From NCBI GenBank assembly GCA_965243545.1, contig OZ251573.1, positions 186,001-250,000 of the forward strand: a stretch of 64,000 bases of DNA. Reading direction: 5' to 3'. The DNA is from CATQHW01 sp965243545. Lineage in GTDB: Bacteria > Spirochaetota > Spirochaetia > SZUA-6 > Bin103. The position numbers and the translations under genes are program-made. Within the stretch, counting starts at the first letter, position 1; each line of letters starts with the position of its first letter. The notes under the pieces are model-generated. The model was not told the origin of the DNA, ran no database searches, and saw nothing but the letters and a program-made list of their open reading frames with translations. Positions 1-8,056 of the stretch are shown here, one piece after another.

Positions 1-1215
1 GACATCCTGCAAGTCCGCGGCGAACCGGACGAAGCGCTGCGCATTCGTATTGAGGAGGAGATACCGGTCTACAAACTCCTTGATGACGCGCGCTCACTGG
101 CCATTGCCAGAGGCAAGGTCGCCGGTATCCTGCAAGCCCGCGGCGAACTGGACGAGGCGTTGCGCATACGCATTGAGGAGGAGATACCGGTCTACGAACT
201 CCTTGGTGACCGGCGCTCGCTGGCCATTACCAAAGGAAAGATCGCCGATATCCTGCAAGTTCGCGGCGAATTGGACGAGGCTCTGCGCATACGCCTTGAG
301 GAGGAGATACCGGTCTACGAGCGTCTTGGCGACGCGCGCTCGCTGGCCATCGCCAGAGGCAAGATCGCCGACATTCTGCAAGTACGCGATGAACTGGCCG
401 AGGCGCTGCGCGTCTACACGGAAGAGCTGCTACCGGTGTTCGGCCGGATGGGGGATACGCGTTCGCTGGCAGTTACCAATGGGCGCATCGCAGACCTCCG
501 GCAGGCTCGCGGCGAATTGGACGAGGCTCTGCGCATACGGACCGAGCAGGAGATTCCGGTCTACGAACGCCTTGGAGACGCTCGTTCACTGGCCATCACG
601 AAGGGTAAGGTCGCCGACGTCCGGCAGGCCAAAGGCGAACTGGATGAGGCGTTGCGCATACGCATTGAAGAGGAGATACCGGTCTACGAACGCCTTGGAG
701 ACGCGCGCGCGGCGGCCATCGCCAAAGGCCGGGCCGCCGGCATCCTGGAGGCGCGTGACGCCGTGATAACGGACGGTCCCCCGTCCGGCCAGCGCACCGT
801 GCGGATTCAAGCCTTTCAGGCGCCGATGCCGGTGCGGCTGGAACGGCGGACCGGGCACGACGATCTGGGCGAGGCGTTGCGCATACGCACCGAAGAGGAG
901 ATACCGGTCTACGAACGCCTTGGGGACGCGCGCGCGGCGGCCATCACCAAAGGACGGGTCGCCGGCATCCTGGAGGCGCGCGGCGAACTGGCTGAGGCGC
1001 TACGCATACGGACCGGGCAGGAGATACCGGTCTACGAACGCCTTGGCGACCGGCAATCGCTTGCCGCCGCCGGCGCGCAGGTCAAACGGCTGCGCAACGA
1101 AATCGCACGACGTACTCGATCCGGCTCACCGGCTCCGCCCGGTGACCTGCAGCCGGCCCGCTCCCCGGGGGAAGCGGGCCGGCGTGGCGCAGATGCGGCG
1201 CAGGTCGCGCGCTAG
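1..1215 (+). CDS. TPR-repeat protein, C-terminal part (5' end outside window)
   Basis: The frame is open from base 1 to the TAG at 1213-1215, so only the last ~404 residues are seen. Eight ~40-residue units are visible, each with a core like EEEIPVYERLGDARSLAI followed by a second helix (KGKIADILQARGELDEALR). This is the paired-helix pattern of tetratricopeptide scaffolds, which bind other proteins. The DNA units are about 120 bp and very similar to each other. Unit spacing is broken once by about 34 extra residues (757-858). After the last unit comes a basic, low-complexity tail. The stop codon overlaps the stop of convergent groES. The partner and the N-terminal domain are unknown. Confidence 0.8.
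   Translation, partial: DILQVRGEPDEALRIRIEEEIPVYKLLDDARSLAIARGKVAGILQARGELDEALRIRIEEEIPVYELLGDRRSLAITKGKIADILQVRGELDEALRIRLEEEIPVYERLGDARSLAIARGKIADILQVRDELAEALRVYTEELLPVFGRMGDTRSLAVTNGRIADLRQARGELDEALRIRTEQEIPVYERLGDARSLAITKGKVADVRQAKGELDEALRIRIEEEIPVYERLGDARAAAIAKGRAAGILEARDAVITDGPPSGQRTVRIQAFQAPMPVRLERRTGHDDLGEALRIRTEEEIPVYERLGDARAAAITKGRVAGILEARGELAEALRIRTGQEIPVYERLGDRQSLAAAGAQVKRLRNEIARRTRSGSPAPPGDLQPARSPGEAGRRGADAAQVAR
1152..1183 (-). terminator. Strong hairpin downstream of groES
   Basis: GCCGGCCCGCT (1152-1162) and AGCGGGCCGGC (1173-1183) form a perfect 11-bp stem around a loop that can itself pair CCCC with GGGG. It lies about 30 nt beyond the groES stop and inside the 3' end of the TPR frame. 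There is no T-tract, so intrinsic termination is an inference. Confidence 0.45.
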
Positions 1216-1475
1216 GCGACGACCGCCAGTACGTCGGCGGCCTTGATGATGAGTTGCTCCTCACCCTCCACCTTGATGGTGGTGCCCGCGTACTTGTCGT
1301 AGATGATCTTGTCGTCCACCTTGACCTTGATCTCGTCGTCGTCGCCGATCGCCAGCACGACCCCTTCCTGGGTCTTCTCCTGGGCGGTCTGGGGAATGTA
1401 GATACCGCCCGCGGTCTGCGTCTCCGCGTCGACAGTCTTGACCAGGATTCTGTCGCCGATGGGCTGAATCTTCAT
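1212..1475 (-). CDS. groES: Co-chaperonin GroES (Cpn10)
   Basis: 87 residues beginning MKIQPIGDRILVKTV and ending IIKAADVLAVVA, the standard Cpn10 fold with its mobile loop region (ETQTAGGIYIPQTAQEKTQEG). It caps the GroEL cavity as a heptameric ring in the cytoplasm. The ATG at 1475 was chosen over the longer frame because it is the conserved N-terminus and is preceded by GAGGAAG. GroEL is not adjacent here, so groES is monocistronic in this window, which is seen in some lineages. Its stop overlaps the TPR gene stop tail to tail. A good sigma-70 promoter lies 80-110 bp upstream. I found no CIRCE heat-shock operator by eye. Confidence 0.95.
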   Translation of the reverse strand: MKIQPIGDRILVKTVDAETQTAGGIYIPQTAQEKTQEGVVLAIGDDDEIKVKVDDKIIYDKYAGTTIKVEGEEQLIIKAADVLAVVA

Positions 1476-1553
1476 TGTGAGCTTCCTCGCTGTTTGGATG
1501 GGGTGTAGCGCCGGGCCGAAGCCGTTGGCGCCTTGTTTGATTGATCGCTGCCG

Positions 1554-1582
1554 AATATACGACCGGCCGGCAGGGTCGTCAA
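1554..1582 (-). promoter_or_regulatory. Sigma-70 promoter of groES
   Basis: On the minus strand, -35 TTGACG (1577-1582) and -10 TATATT (1554-1559) are separated by exactly 17 bp and point at groES. Both hexamers match the consensus at 5 of 6 positions. Inference from sequence only. Confidence 0.6.
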
Positions 1583-1759
1583 CACCGGACGAGAATCCGG
1601 GCGCGCGGCGCCGATTCGGGTAAATCTGACCCGCAATCATGCCGATAATGGGGCAGCCGGGTCATTGTGACCCACTGCGATGGCGCGCAACGCGCCGACG
1701 CCCAACTCAAACTACAGCAACGGTAAAGAGATACTGCCATCGGGGCGGCATCCCCAGGG

Positions 1760-1775
1760 TGGCACGCATCTTGCT
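1760..1775 (+). promoter_or_regulatory. Sigma-54 (-24/-12) promoter of the sigma factor gene
   Basis: TGGCAC (1760-1765), a 5-bp gap, then TTGCT (1771-1775): this matches the RpoN consensus TGGCAC-N5-TTGCW at every conserved base. The start codon is 26 nt further on, which leaves a transcript start near 1786 and a short leader holding AAGGAAAG. Confidence 0.65.
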
Positions 1776-1800
1776 TCACAGGCTCCCAAGGAAAGAAAGC

Positions 1801-2649
1801 ATGCCAAGAGAGACATCCACCGACGACAGCGTCCTCGCGCGGTACCTGCGCGAGATCAATCGCATCCCGCTGCTCACCCGGGACCAGGAGGCGCGCCTGG
1901 CCCGTGCCGCGGCGGCCGGCGACACCAGCGCCAAGGAGGACCTGGCGCGCGCCAACCTCCGCTTCGTGGTCAACGTGGCCAAGCGGTATCAGAATCAGGG
2001 GCTGCCGCTCCTGGATCTGATCAGTGAAGGGAACATCGGGCTGCTGCACGCCATCGAGCGCTTCGACGTCGACAAGGGGTACCACTTCATCTCCTACGCC
2101 GTGTGGTGGATCAAGCAGGCCATCCTCAAGGCGGTGTGCGAACAGTCCCGCCTGATCCGCCTGCCGCTCAACCGCGCCAACGAGCTGGTGCAGATCGACC
2201 GCGCGCGCAAGGAGCTGCAGAGCGAGACCGGCAAGGAGGGCTCCGCCGAGCAGGTCGCCAAGCGGCTGCAGCTCAAGCCGGAGCTGGTCGAGGAGCTCAC
2301 CTCCATCTCCCGCGAGCTCGTTTCGCTCGACGCGCCGATGTACGCCGATTCCGAATCGGCCAACCGGTCGGAGTTCGTGGAGGACCGCAACGGAGAGGCG
2401 CCGGACGAAGGCGCCCTGATGCGGTCGCTCCGCGAGGACATCGCCACCGTGCTCCGCTCGCTCACCAGCCGCGAGGCGGATATCATCAAGCACCGGTTCG
2501 GGCTGGAAGGGCGCCGCCCGCTCTCTCTGAAGGAGATCGGGCTGCGCTACCACCTGACCAAGGAGCGCATCCGCCAGATCGAGAAGAAGGCGTTGCGCCG
2601 GCTGCGCCACCCGTCGCGGGCGCAACACCTGGAGGCGTACGTAGCCTGA
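1801..2649 (+). CDS. RNA polymerase sigma factor, sigma-70 family (RpoD/RpoS type)
   Basis: 282 residues without the acidic region 1.1 of large RpoD proteins. Region 1.2 is at residues ~8-40 (VLARYLREINRIPLLTRDQE). Region 2 is at ~50-125, with LISEGNIGLLHAIERFD and the -10 recognition helix YAVWWIKQAI. Region 3 follows. Region 4 is at ~220-270, with the helix-turn-helix LSLKEIGLRYHLTKERIRQIEKKALRRLR cut into a -35 reader. It directs core RNA polymerase to promoters. The ATG at 1801 follows AAGGAAAG; the longer frame upstream lacks family similarity. It is probably transcribed from the sigma-54 promoter just upstream, which would make it a regulated (RpoS-like in role) rather than housekeeping factor. 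Length and region 2 resemble spirochaetal sigma factors. Confidence 0.9.
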   Translation: MPRETSTDDSVLARYLREINRIPLLTRDQEARLARAAAAGDTSAKEDLARANLRFVVNVAKRYQNQGLPLLDLISEGNIGLLHAIERFDVDKGYHFISYAVWWIKQAILKAVCEQSRLIRLPLNRANELVQIDRARKELQSETGKEGSAEQVAKRLQLKPELVEELTSISRELVSLDAPMYADSESANRSEFVEDRNGEAPDEGALMRSLREDIATVLRSLTSREADIIKHRFGLEGRRPLSLKEIGLRYHLTKERIRQIEKKALRRLRHPSRAQHLEAYVA

Positions 2650-2668
2650 GCGGGCGGCGCCTGCTCAG

Positions 2669-2700
2669 CCCGGCCGTAGCGGTGAGCCGTTGCGGCCGGG
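2669..2700 (+). terminator. Hairpin between the sigma factor gene and ppdK
   Basis: CCCGGCCG (2669-2676) pairs with CGGCCGGG (2693-2700), with further pairing inside (GCGG...). It sits 20 bp after the sigma factor stop. There is no T-run, so factor-independent termination is uncertain. Confidence 0.4.
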
Positions 2701-2710
2701 CCGGTCCTGC

Positions 2711-2740
2711 TTGACAGCGTGGGGTTTGGCCTTTCTTCTA
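2711..2740 (+). promoter_or_regulatory. Possible ppdK promoter
   Basis: A perfect -35 TTGACA lies at 2711-2716. The -10 is weak (TCTTCT at 17 bp spacing, or TTCTAC slightly further). It is between the hairpin and ppdK and points at ppdK. Confidence 0.4.
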
Positions 2741-2782
2741 CGGGGACCGGATCAGGCCGCAGAACGGGAAGAGAGGCACATC

Positions 2783-5467
2783 GTGGCGCAGGACAACAGC
2801 AAGTACGTCTACTTCTTCGGGGACGGCGCGGCCGAGGGGAGCGCCGCCATGAAGGAGTCGCTCGGCGGCAAGGGCGCCAATCTGGCCGAGATGACCAATC
2901 TGGGAATCCCGGTGCCGCCGGGGTTCACCATCTCCACCGAGGTGTGCGCGGAGTTCTACCGGAACCAACGCCGCTACCCGGACGGCCTCAAGCAGGAGGT
3001 CGCCGATCACCTGCGGCGGCTGGAGGAGCTGATGGGCCGCACGCTCGGCGGTTCCCGCGACCCGCTGCTGGTGAGCGTCCGCTCCGGCGCGGCGCAGTCG
3101 ATGCCGGGGATGATGGACACGGTGCTCAACCTCGGCCTCAACGACGACGCCGTGCGGGGACTGGCCGAGCAGTCGGGCAACCCCCGTTTCGCCAAGGACG
3201 CCTACCGGCGCTTCATCCAGATGTACGGCGACGTCGTCATGGGGGCGCCGCACGGCGCGTTCGAACACGCGCTGGCGGAGGTGAAGCGGGACCGCGGCGT
3301 GACCGAGGACACCGACCTGGATCATACCGACCTCGACCGGGTGATCGCCGCCTTCCGCGAGATCTGCTCCCGGCACGCAGGCGCCCCTTTTCCGCAGAAT
3401 CCGCTCGACCAGCTCTGGGGGGCGATCGACGCGGTGTTCGGCTCCTGGAACAACGACCGCGCCATCCGCTACCGCCGGTTGAACGACATCCGCGGCCTGC
3501 TCGGCACCGCCGTCAACGTGCAGTCGATGGTGTTCGGCAACTCCGGCGACGACTCCGGCACCGGCGTCTGCTTCACGCGCGATCCGTCGACCGGCGCCAA
3601 CGTCTTTTACGGCGAGTACCTGCAGAACGCCCAGGGCGAGGACGTGGTGGCTGGCATCCGCACGCCCGAGCCGCTGGACGCGCTCCGGCGGCGCGCCCCG
3701 CAGGTGTACCGCCAGCTGGAGCAGGTGCGCGCGGGGCTGGAGCGCCACTACCGCGACATGCAGGACCTGGAGTTCACCGTCCAGCACGGTGAGCTCTACC
3801 TGCTGCAGGCCCGCTCCGGCAAACGGACCGGGGCGGCGGCGGTGACCATTGCCGTCGACATGGTCGAGGAGGGGCTGATCACCCGGGACGAGGCGGTGCG
3901 GCGGGTCGAGCCGCAGCACGTCGACCAGCTCCTGCATCCCGGCATCGATCCGCAGCGGCGCGAGGAGCTGGGCGAACCGATCGCCGCCGGGCTCAACGCC
4001 TCGCCCGGCGCCGCCACCGGCCGCGCCGTGTTCACCGCCGCCGACGCCGAGGAGTGGACGGCGCGCGGCGAGCGGACGCTGCTGGTGCGGCGCGAAACCT
4101 CACCGGAGGACATCGGCGGAATGCACGCCGCGCAAGGCATCCTCACCTCGACCGGGGGCATGACCTCGCACGCCGCGGTGGTGGCGCGCGGCATGGGAAC
4201 GCCGTGCGTGGCCGGCTGCAAGGAGCTGGCGATCACCGACAAGACCGCCGCGGTCGGTCCGGTGCGGATCGGCGAAGGCGACTGGCTCACCATCGACGGC
4301 TCCACGGGCGAAGTATTCGTGGGCGAAGCGCCGCTCACCGAGCCGGAAATTTCCGGTCCGCTGGCCCGCTTCCTGTCGTGGACGGACGAGGTGCGGGCGC
4401 GCATCCGGCGCGCCGGTCAGCCGGACGGGTTTGGCGTGCGCACCAACGCCGATCTGCCGCGCGACGCGCAGACCGCCCGCGGCTTCGGCGCCGAAGGCAT
4501 AGGTCTGTGCCGGACCGAGCACATGTTCTTCGAAGAAGGCAAGCTGGCGATCTTCCAGGAGATGATCGTGGCCGAGGACGCCGCCGCCCGGCAGCAGGCG
4601 CTCACGCGGCTGCTGCCCCTGCAGCGCGAGGATTTCCGCGGCATCTTCCGCGCCATGTCCGGCTTTCCGGTGACGGTGCGGCTGCTCGACCCACCGCTGC
4701 ACGAGTTCGTGCCCCGCACCGAGGAGGACATGCGGGAGCTGTCCCGCACGACCGGCGTGCCGCCGGCCCGGCTCCGGGAGCGCGTCCGCGGCCTGCACGA
4801 GCAGAACCCGATGCTCGGCCATCGCGGCTGCCGGCTCGGCATTACCTATCCCGAGATCTACGACATGCAGGTGCGGGCGATCATGGAGGCGGCGTGCGCG
4901 GAGGCGGCCGACGGCGTCACGGTCCTGCCGGAGATCATGATCCCTCTGGTCGGCGCCGAGGAGGAGCTGCGCCGGCTGCGCGAGAGCGCGGAAGCGGTGG
5001 CGCAGGAGGTGGTGTCACGCACCGGCCGGCCGGTCCGCTACCAGGTCGGCACCATGATCGAGATACCGCGCGCGGCGCTCACCGCGGCGCGGATCGCCCG
5101 CCACGCCGACTTCTTTTCGTTCGGGACCAACGACCTGACGCAGCTCACCTTTGGCTACAGCCGCGACGACGCCGGCGTGTTCCTGCCCGAGTACGTGGAG
5201 TCGGGGGTGCTGGAGCAGGACCCGTTTCAGGTCATGGACACCGACGGCGTGGGCGAGCTGGTGCGGATCGGCGTGGAGCGGGGGCGGGGCGCCAAGCCGG
5301 AGCTCAAGGTCGGCATCTGCGGCGAGCACGGCGGCGATCCGGCGTCGATCGACTTCTGCCTGCGGCACGGCATGGACTACGTGTCGTGCTCGCCGTTCCG
5401 GGTGCCGATCGCCCGCTTGGCGGCCGCGCAGTCGGCGCTGCGCGCCGGGGTGGCCGCCGCTACCTGA
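2783..5467 (+). CDS. ppdK: Pyruvate, phosphate dikinase
   Basis: 894 residues, close to the usual ~870-890. It interconverts pyruvate + ATP + Pi and PEP + AMP + PPi. Order: ATP-grasp domain starting at KYVYFFGDGAAEG and GGKGANLAEM; the phosphohistidine domain with GGMTSHAAVVARGMG and the swivelling His at about residue 463; the C-terminal PEP/pyruvate TIM barrel with GTNDLTQLTFGYSRDD and GICGEHGGDP, including the catalytic Cys. The GTG at 2783 is preferred because homologous sequence starts there (AQDNSKYVYFF) and GGAAGAGAGG precedes it. Its stop overlaps the convergent phyH-type gene by 8 bp. PPi-dependent glycolysis or gluconeogenesis is the likely role. Confidence 0.95.
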   Translation: MAQDNSKYVYFFGDGAAEGSAAMKESLGGKGANLAEMTNLGIPVPPGFTISTEVCAEFYRNQRRYPDGLKQEVADHLRRLEELMGRTLGGSRDPLLVSVRSGAAQSMPGMMDTVLNLGLNDDAVRGLAEQSGNPRFAKDAYRRFIQMYGDVVMGAPHGAFEHALAEVKRDRGVTEDTDLDHTDLDRVIAAFREICSRHAGAPFPQNPLDQLWGAIDAVFGSWNNDRAIRYRRLNDIRGLLGTAVNVQSMVFGNSGDDSGTGVCFTRDPSTGANVFYGEYLQNAQGEDVVAGIRTPEPLDALRRRAPQVYRQLEQVRAGLERHYRDMQDLEFTVQHGELYLLQARSGKRTGAAAVTIAVDMVEEGLITRDEAVRRVEPQHVDQLLHPGIDPQRREELGEPIAAGLNASPGAATGRAVFTAADAEEWTARGERTLLVRRETSPEDIGGMHAAQGILTSTGGMTSHAAVVARGMGTPCVAGCKELAITDKTAAVGPVRIGEGDWLTIDGSTGEVFVGEAPLTEPEISGPLARFLSWTDEVRARIRRAGQPDGFGVRTNADLPRDAQTARGFGAEGIGLCRTEHMFFEEGKLAIFQEMIVAEDAAARQQALTRLLPLQREDFRGIFRAMSGFPVTVRLLDPPLHEFVPRTEEDMRELSRTTGVPPARLRERVRGLHEQNPMLGHRGCRLGITYPEIYDMQVRAIMEAACAEAADGVTVLPEIMIPLVGAEEELRRLRESAEAVAQEVVSRTGRPVRYQVGTMIEIPRAALTAARIARHADFFSFGTNDLTQLTFGYSRDDAGVFLPEYVESGVLEQDPFQVMDTDGVGELVRIGVERGRGAKPELKVGICGEHGGDPASIDFCLRHGMDYVSCSPFRVPIARLAAAQSALRAGVAAAT

Positions 5468-6356
5468 ACGTCGACTCCTTCAGCTCGCGCTGCGTCTCAT
5501 AGATCGATCCGGACCGGATCGGCGGCGGCTGCGGCAGGCGGACCGGCGTGGCGGTCATGCGCACCTCATTGGACGCCTCGCCGCGCACGAAGGTCGCGCG
5601 GAAGTCGTCCCAGCTCATCTGTCCGCCGGCGCCCCAGATCGGGTAGGCGTCGCCGGCGCAGTACATCAGCAGCAGCAGCCGGCGCGGCGCCTCCGACGTG
5701 TTGGGCATCGATCCGTGCAGCGTGCGGACGTGGTGGATGGAGACGCCGCCGGCCGCCACCTCGATCGGTTCCGCGTCGTCGGCGTCGATCGACTCGGTGA
5801 TCGCGCCGACGAAGGCGCCGTCCTGGTTGTGGTCCAGGATCGGGCCGCGGTGCGATCCCGGAATCGCCAGCAGACAGCCGTTTTCGCGCGTCATGTCGTC
5901 GATGGCGACGCCGACCGCCAGCACGTCGTCGTTGGTGTGCGGGTAGAACGCCCAGTCCTGATGCCAGTGCACGGGGCTGCCGAACTCGCCTGACTTCATG
6001 TTGAGCTTGGTGCCGTGCGTGCGCACCGCCCAGGTGCCGACCAGCTGGCTGGTCATCTCCACGATGCCGGCGTCGCGCAGGACCCGGTCGTACGCCTGGT
6101 GGATCAGGTGCGGCTCCTTGAGGCGGCGCAGCTTGGGGGCGTCCGGCGTGTGGTCGGGCTCCAGATCGAAGACCTCGGTGTGCTCGGTGACGGCGCGCGA
6201 CTGCTCGACGAAGTCGTCGGTGACCGCCTGCAGCTCGGCCACCTGCTCGTCCGGCAGGACCCCTTCCACGGCGACGTAACCGCGCTCGCGGTACTCGTCG
6301 ATCTGCGCCGGCGTCAGCGCCTTCGTCACCTGTCGCGTCAGTTCCTGTGTCGGCAT
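5460..6356 (-). CDS. Phytanoyl-CoA dioxygenase (PhyH) family protein
   Basis: 298 residues. Fe(II)/2-oxoglutarate-dependent oxygenase fold: the iron-binding HxD is in HWHQDWAFYPH, the distal His in HVRTLHGSMPN, and an Arg for 2-oxoglutarate binding follows (EAPRRLLLLMYCAGD). Such enzymes hydroxylate small organic substrates; the substrate here cannot be read from sequence. The ATG at 6356 (MPTQELTRQV) was chosen because a GGGGG stretch lies just upstream and the longer extension is arginine-rich and not family-like. It is convergent with ppdK and divergent from the metallo-hydrolase at 6458. Together with nearby RraA-like, enolase-like and Ldh-like genes it fits a catabolic, substrate-scavenging gene set. 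Confidence 0.88.
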   Translation of the reverse strand: MPTQELTRQVTKALTPAQIDEYRERGYVAVEGVLPDEQVAELQAVTDDFVEQSRAVTEHTEVFDLEPDHTPDAPKLRRLKEPHLIHQAYDRVLRDAGIVEMTSQLVGTWAVRTHGTKLNMKSGEFGSPVHWHQDWAFYPHTNDDVLAVGVAIDDMTRENGCLLAIPGSHRGPILDHNQDGAFVGAITESIDADDAEPIEVAAGGVSIHHVRTLHGSMPNTSEAPRRLLLLMYCAGDAYPIWGAGGQMSWDDFRATFVRGEASNEVRMTATPVRLPQPPPIRSGSIYETQRELKESTFR

Positions 6357-6446
6357 GGTCAACCCCCTTCGCTCGACTCCGATCATACCGGCCCGGCGGC
6401 GAGCCGGCGAGTACCGCCGCGCCGGCTCGCGTGACGGCCGGTGTTG

Positions 6447-6452
6447 TACGAT
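6447..6452 (+). promoter_or_regulatory. -10 hexamer TACGAT 5 nt before the start codon
   Basis: TACGAT ends at 6452 and the ATG begins at 6458. No Shine-Dalgarno sequence fits between, so a leaderless transcript is likely. No convincing -35 was seen. Confidence 0.4.
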
Positions 6453-6457
6453 ACCGC

Positions 6458-7228
6458 ATGGCACGGATAACCATCACCTACATCGGACACGCATCGTTCC
6501 GCTTCGAGTCGGAGCGGGGCACGCTGAGCTACCTTGACCCGTGGCTGGACGACAACCCCACCACGGACCTGACCCGCGACGGCATCGACCGCGCCGATAT
6601 CGTGCTGGCCACCCACGGCCACGCCGACCACGTCGGCGACAGCTACGACATCTGCAAGCGCACCGGCGCCGCGTTCGTCGGCGACTACGAGCTGTGCGAG
6701 GTGGCCGCCGCCGTCGGTCTGCGGGAGGAGACCGTGCGCGGGCTCAATCCCGGCGGCTCGGTGACCGTAGCGGACGTCGAGATCACCATGACCCAGGCGC
6801 AACACTCCAACTCGCTGGCCGCCCACGTGCTGCCGCGTCCGCTGCCGGAGGGCGTGCTGTACCACTCCGCCGGCGCGACGTCCGGGTTCGTGATGGCGTA
6901 CGACAACGGCGTCACCGTCTACGACGCCGGCGATACCTGCCTGTTCGGCGACATGCAGCTGATCGGCCAGATGTACGGGCCGCAGGTGGCGATCCTGCCG
7001 GTGGGCGGCAAGTACACCATGGGCGTGCGCGAAGGCGCGCGCGCCGCCAGCCTGATCCGGGCGGACATCGTGATCCCCTGCCACTACGGCCAGGAAGTCG
7101 GCCAGCCGGCGGACATCGACGAGCTGACCCGGCAGGTGGCGTTCCTGAGCCCGGGCACGACGGTGGTTCCCCTGCAGCCCGGCCAGTCGGTGGTCTACAC
7201 CGCCAGTTCCTACCAGGTACAGGGTTGA
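6458..7228 (+). CDS. Metal-dependent hydrolase, UPF0173/UlaG-like metallo-beta-lactamase fold
   Basis: 256 residues. MBL-fold metal ligands are visible in order: THGHADHVGD (residues ~47-55), HSNS region, YDAGDT (~150) and the C-terminal PCHYG. The N-terminus MARITITYIGHASFRFES is typical of the UPF0173/YtkL group, predicted cytosolic hydrolases of unknown substrate. The ATG at 6458 matches this conserved N-terminus and lies 5 nt behind a -10-like TACGAT, with no ribosome binding site. The gene is divergent from the PhyH gene and convergent with the RraA-like gene (6 bp between stops). Confidence 0.88.
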   Translation: MARITITYIGHASFRFESERGTLSYLDPWLDDNPTTDLTRDGIDRADIVLATHGHADHVGDSYDICKRTGAAFVGDYELCEVAAAVGLREETVRGLNPGGSVTVADVEITMTQAQHSNSLAAHVLPRPLPEGVLYHSAGATSGFVMAYDNGVTVYDAGDTCLFGDMQLIGQMYGPQVAILPVGGKYTMGVREGARAASLIRADIVIPCHYGQEVGQPADIDELTRQVAFLSPGTTVVPLQPGQSVVYTASSYQVQG

Positions 7229-7234
7229 GGCCGG

Positions 7235-7951
7235 CTATCGCTTCACGTACCGGTGGCCTTGCAGGATGGCCTGCGTCTCTTCCAGGCCGCGCGCCTGCAG
7301 CAGGCGGCCGACGCGGTCCTCTTCCTCCTCCAGCAGCAGCTTCGCGTTGGTGACCACCTCTTCCAGGCGGGACGCCGGAAACTTCACCGCGCCGTTCTCA
7401 TCCATGTGCACGATCTCGCCGGGCGCCACGTCCATGCCGGACAGGTGGACGGGAGTCTGCACCGCGTGGATCGCCTGCGGACCGTGACCGGCGCAGACGC
7501 CGCGCGTGAGGTACTGGAACTTCATGGGGCGGATCTCGTGGATGTCGCGGGACGGGCCGTTGGAGACTGCGCCGACCATGCCGCACGCGCGCATGGAGCT
7601 GGTCATGTTGCCGCCGGACAGCCCGACCTTGTCGGCCAGCGCCGGCGGAAAGCGCTGCTCGAAGCAGAAGATCGACGGCAGGCTCAACTTGTCGGCCGCT
7701 TCCAGGACGTCGGTCATGGTGAGCGCCGAGAAGGCGGGATCGGGGAGCCCGAACACGCAGGTGACCGCGTGGCCGGCAACCGGCCCGAGCTCCGGGTACC
7801 AGCACCGCAACCGGTTGTCGGTGTACCAGTTCCCCTCCCACGGATGGTAGAGCTCCAGGCACAGGGCGTGGCCGGGATAGGTGGCCACCACGTTGGTGAT
7901 CGTGGGCGTGTCGATCTTGCGGAGTTCCGCAAGGAGGGCTGCGTCTGACAT
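7235..7951 (-). CDS. RraA-like / HMG-aldolase family protein
   Basis: 238 residues. The RraA fold signature is present: GGNMTSSMRACGMVGAVSNGPSRDIHEI, where the glycine-rich turn and the R-D pair bind the metal and substrate in 4-hydroxy-4-methyl-2-oxoglutarate aldolases. The family also includes RNase E inhibitors, so the precise role is open. Given the neighbouring oxidoreductase and enolase-type genes, a catabolic aldolase is the better guess. The ATG at 7951 is preceded by AGGAG at ideal spacing. The C-terminus ends in a charged helix (LLEEEEDRVGRLLQARGLEE). Confidence 0.82.
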   Translation of the reverse strand: MSDAALLAELRKIDTPTITNVVATYPGHALCLELYHPWEGNWYTDNRLRCWYPELGPVAGHAVTCVFGLPDPAFSALTMTDVLEAADKLSLPSIFCFEQRFPPALADKVGLSGGNMTSSMRACGMVGAVSNGPSRDIHEIRPMKFQYLTRGVCAGHGPQAIHAVQTPVHLSGMDVAPGEIVHMDENGAVKFPASRLEEVVTNAKLLLEEEEDRVGRLLQARGLEETQAILQGHRYVKR

Positions 7952-8056
7952 GTCGTCTCCTCATGCGCCGCGCCGGCCGTCGCCGGGCAGTGTCCGGGCG
8001 CGGCGCCGAACGGTCCTATCCTACCGTATTCTTGGAATGACGCGAGGGGAGGGGCG

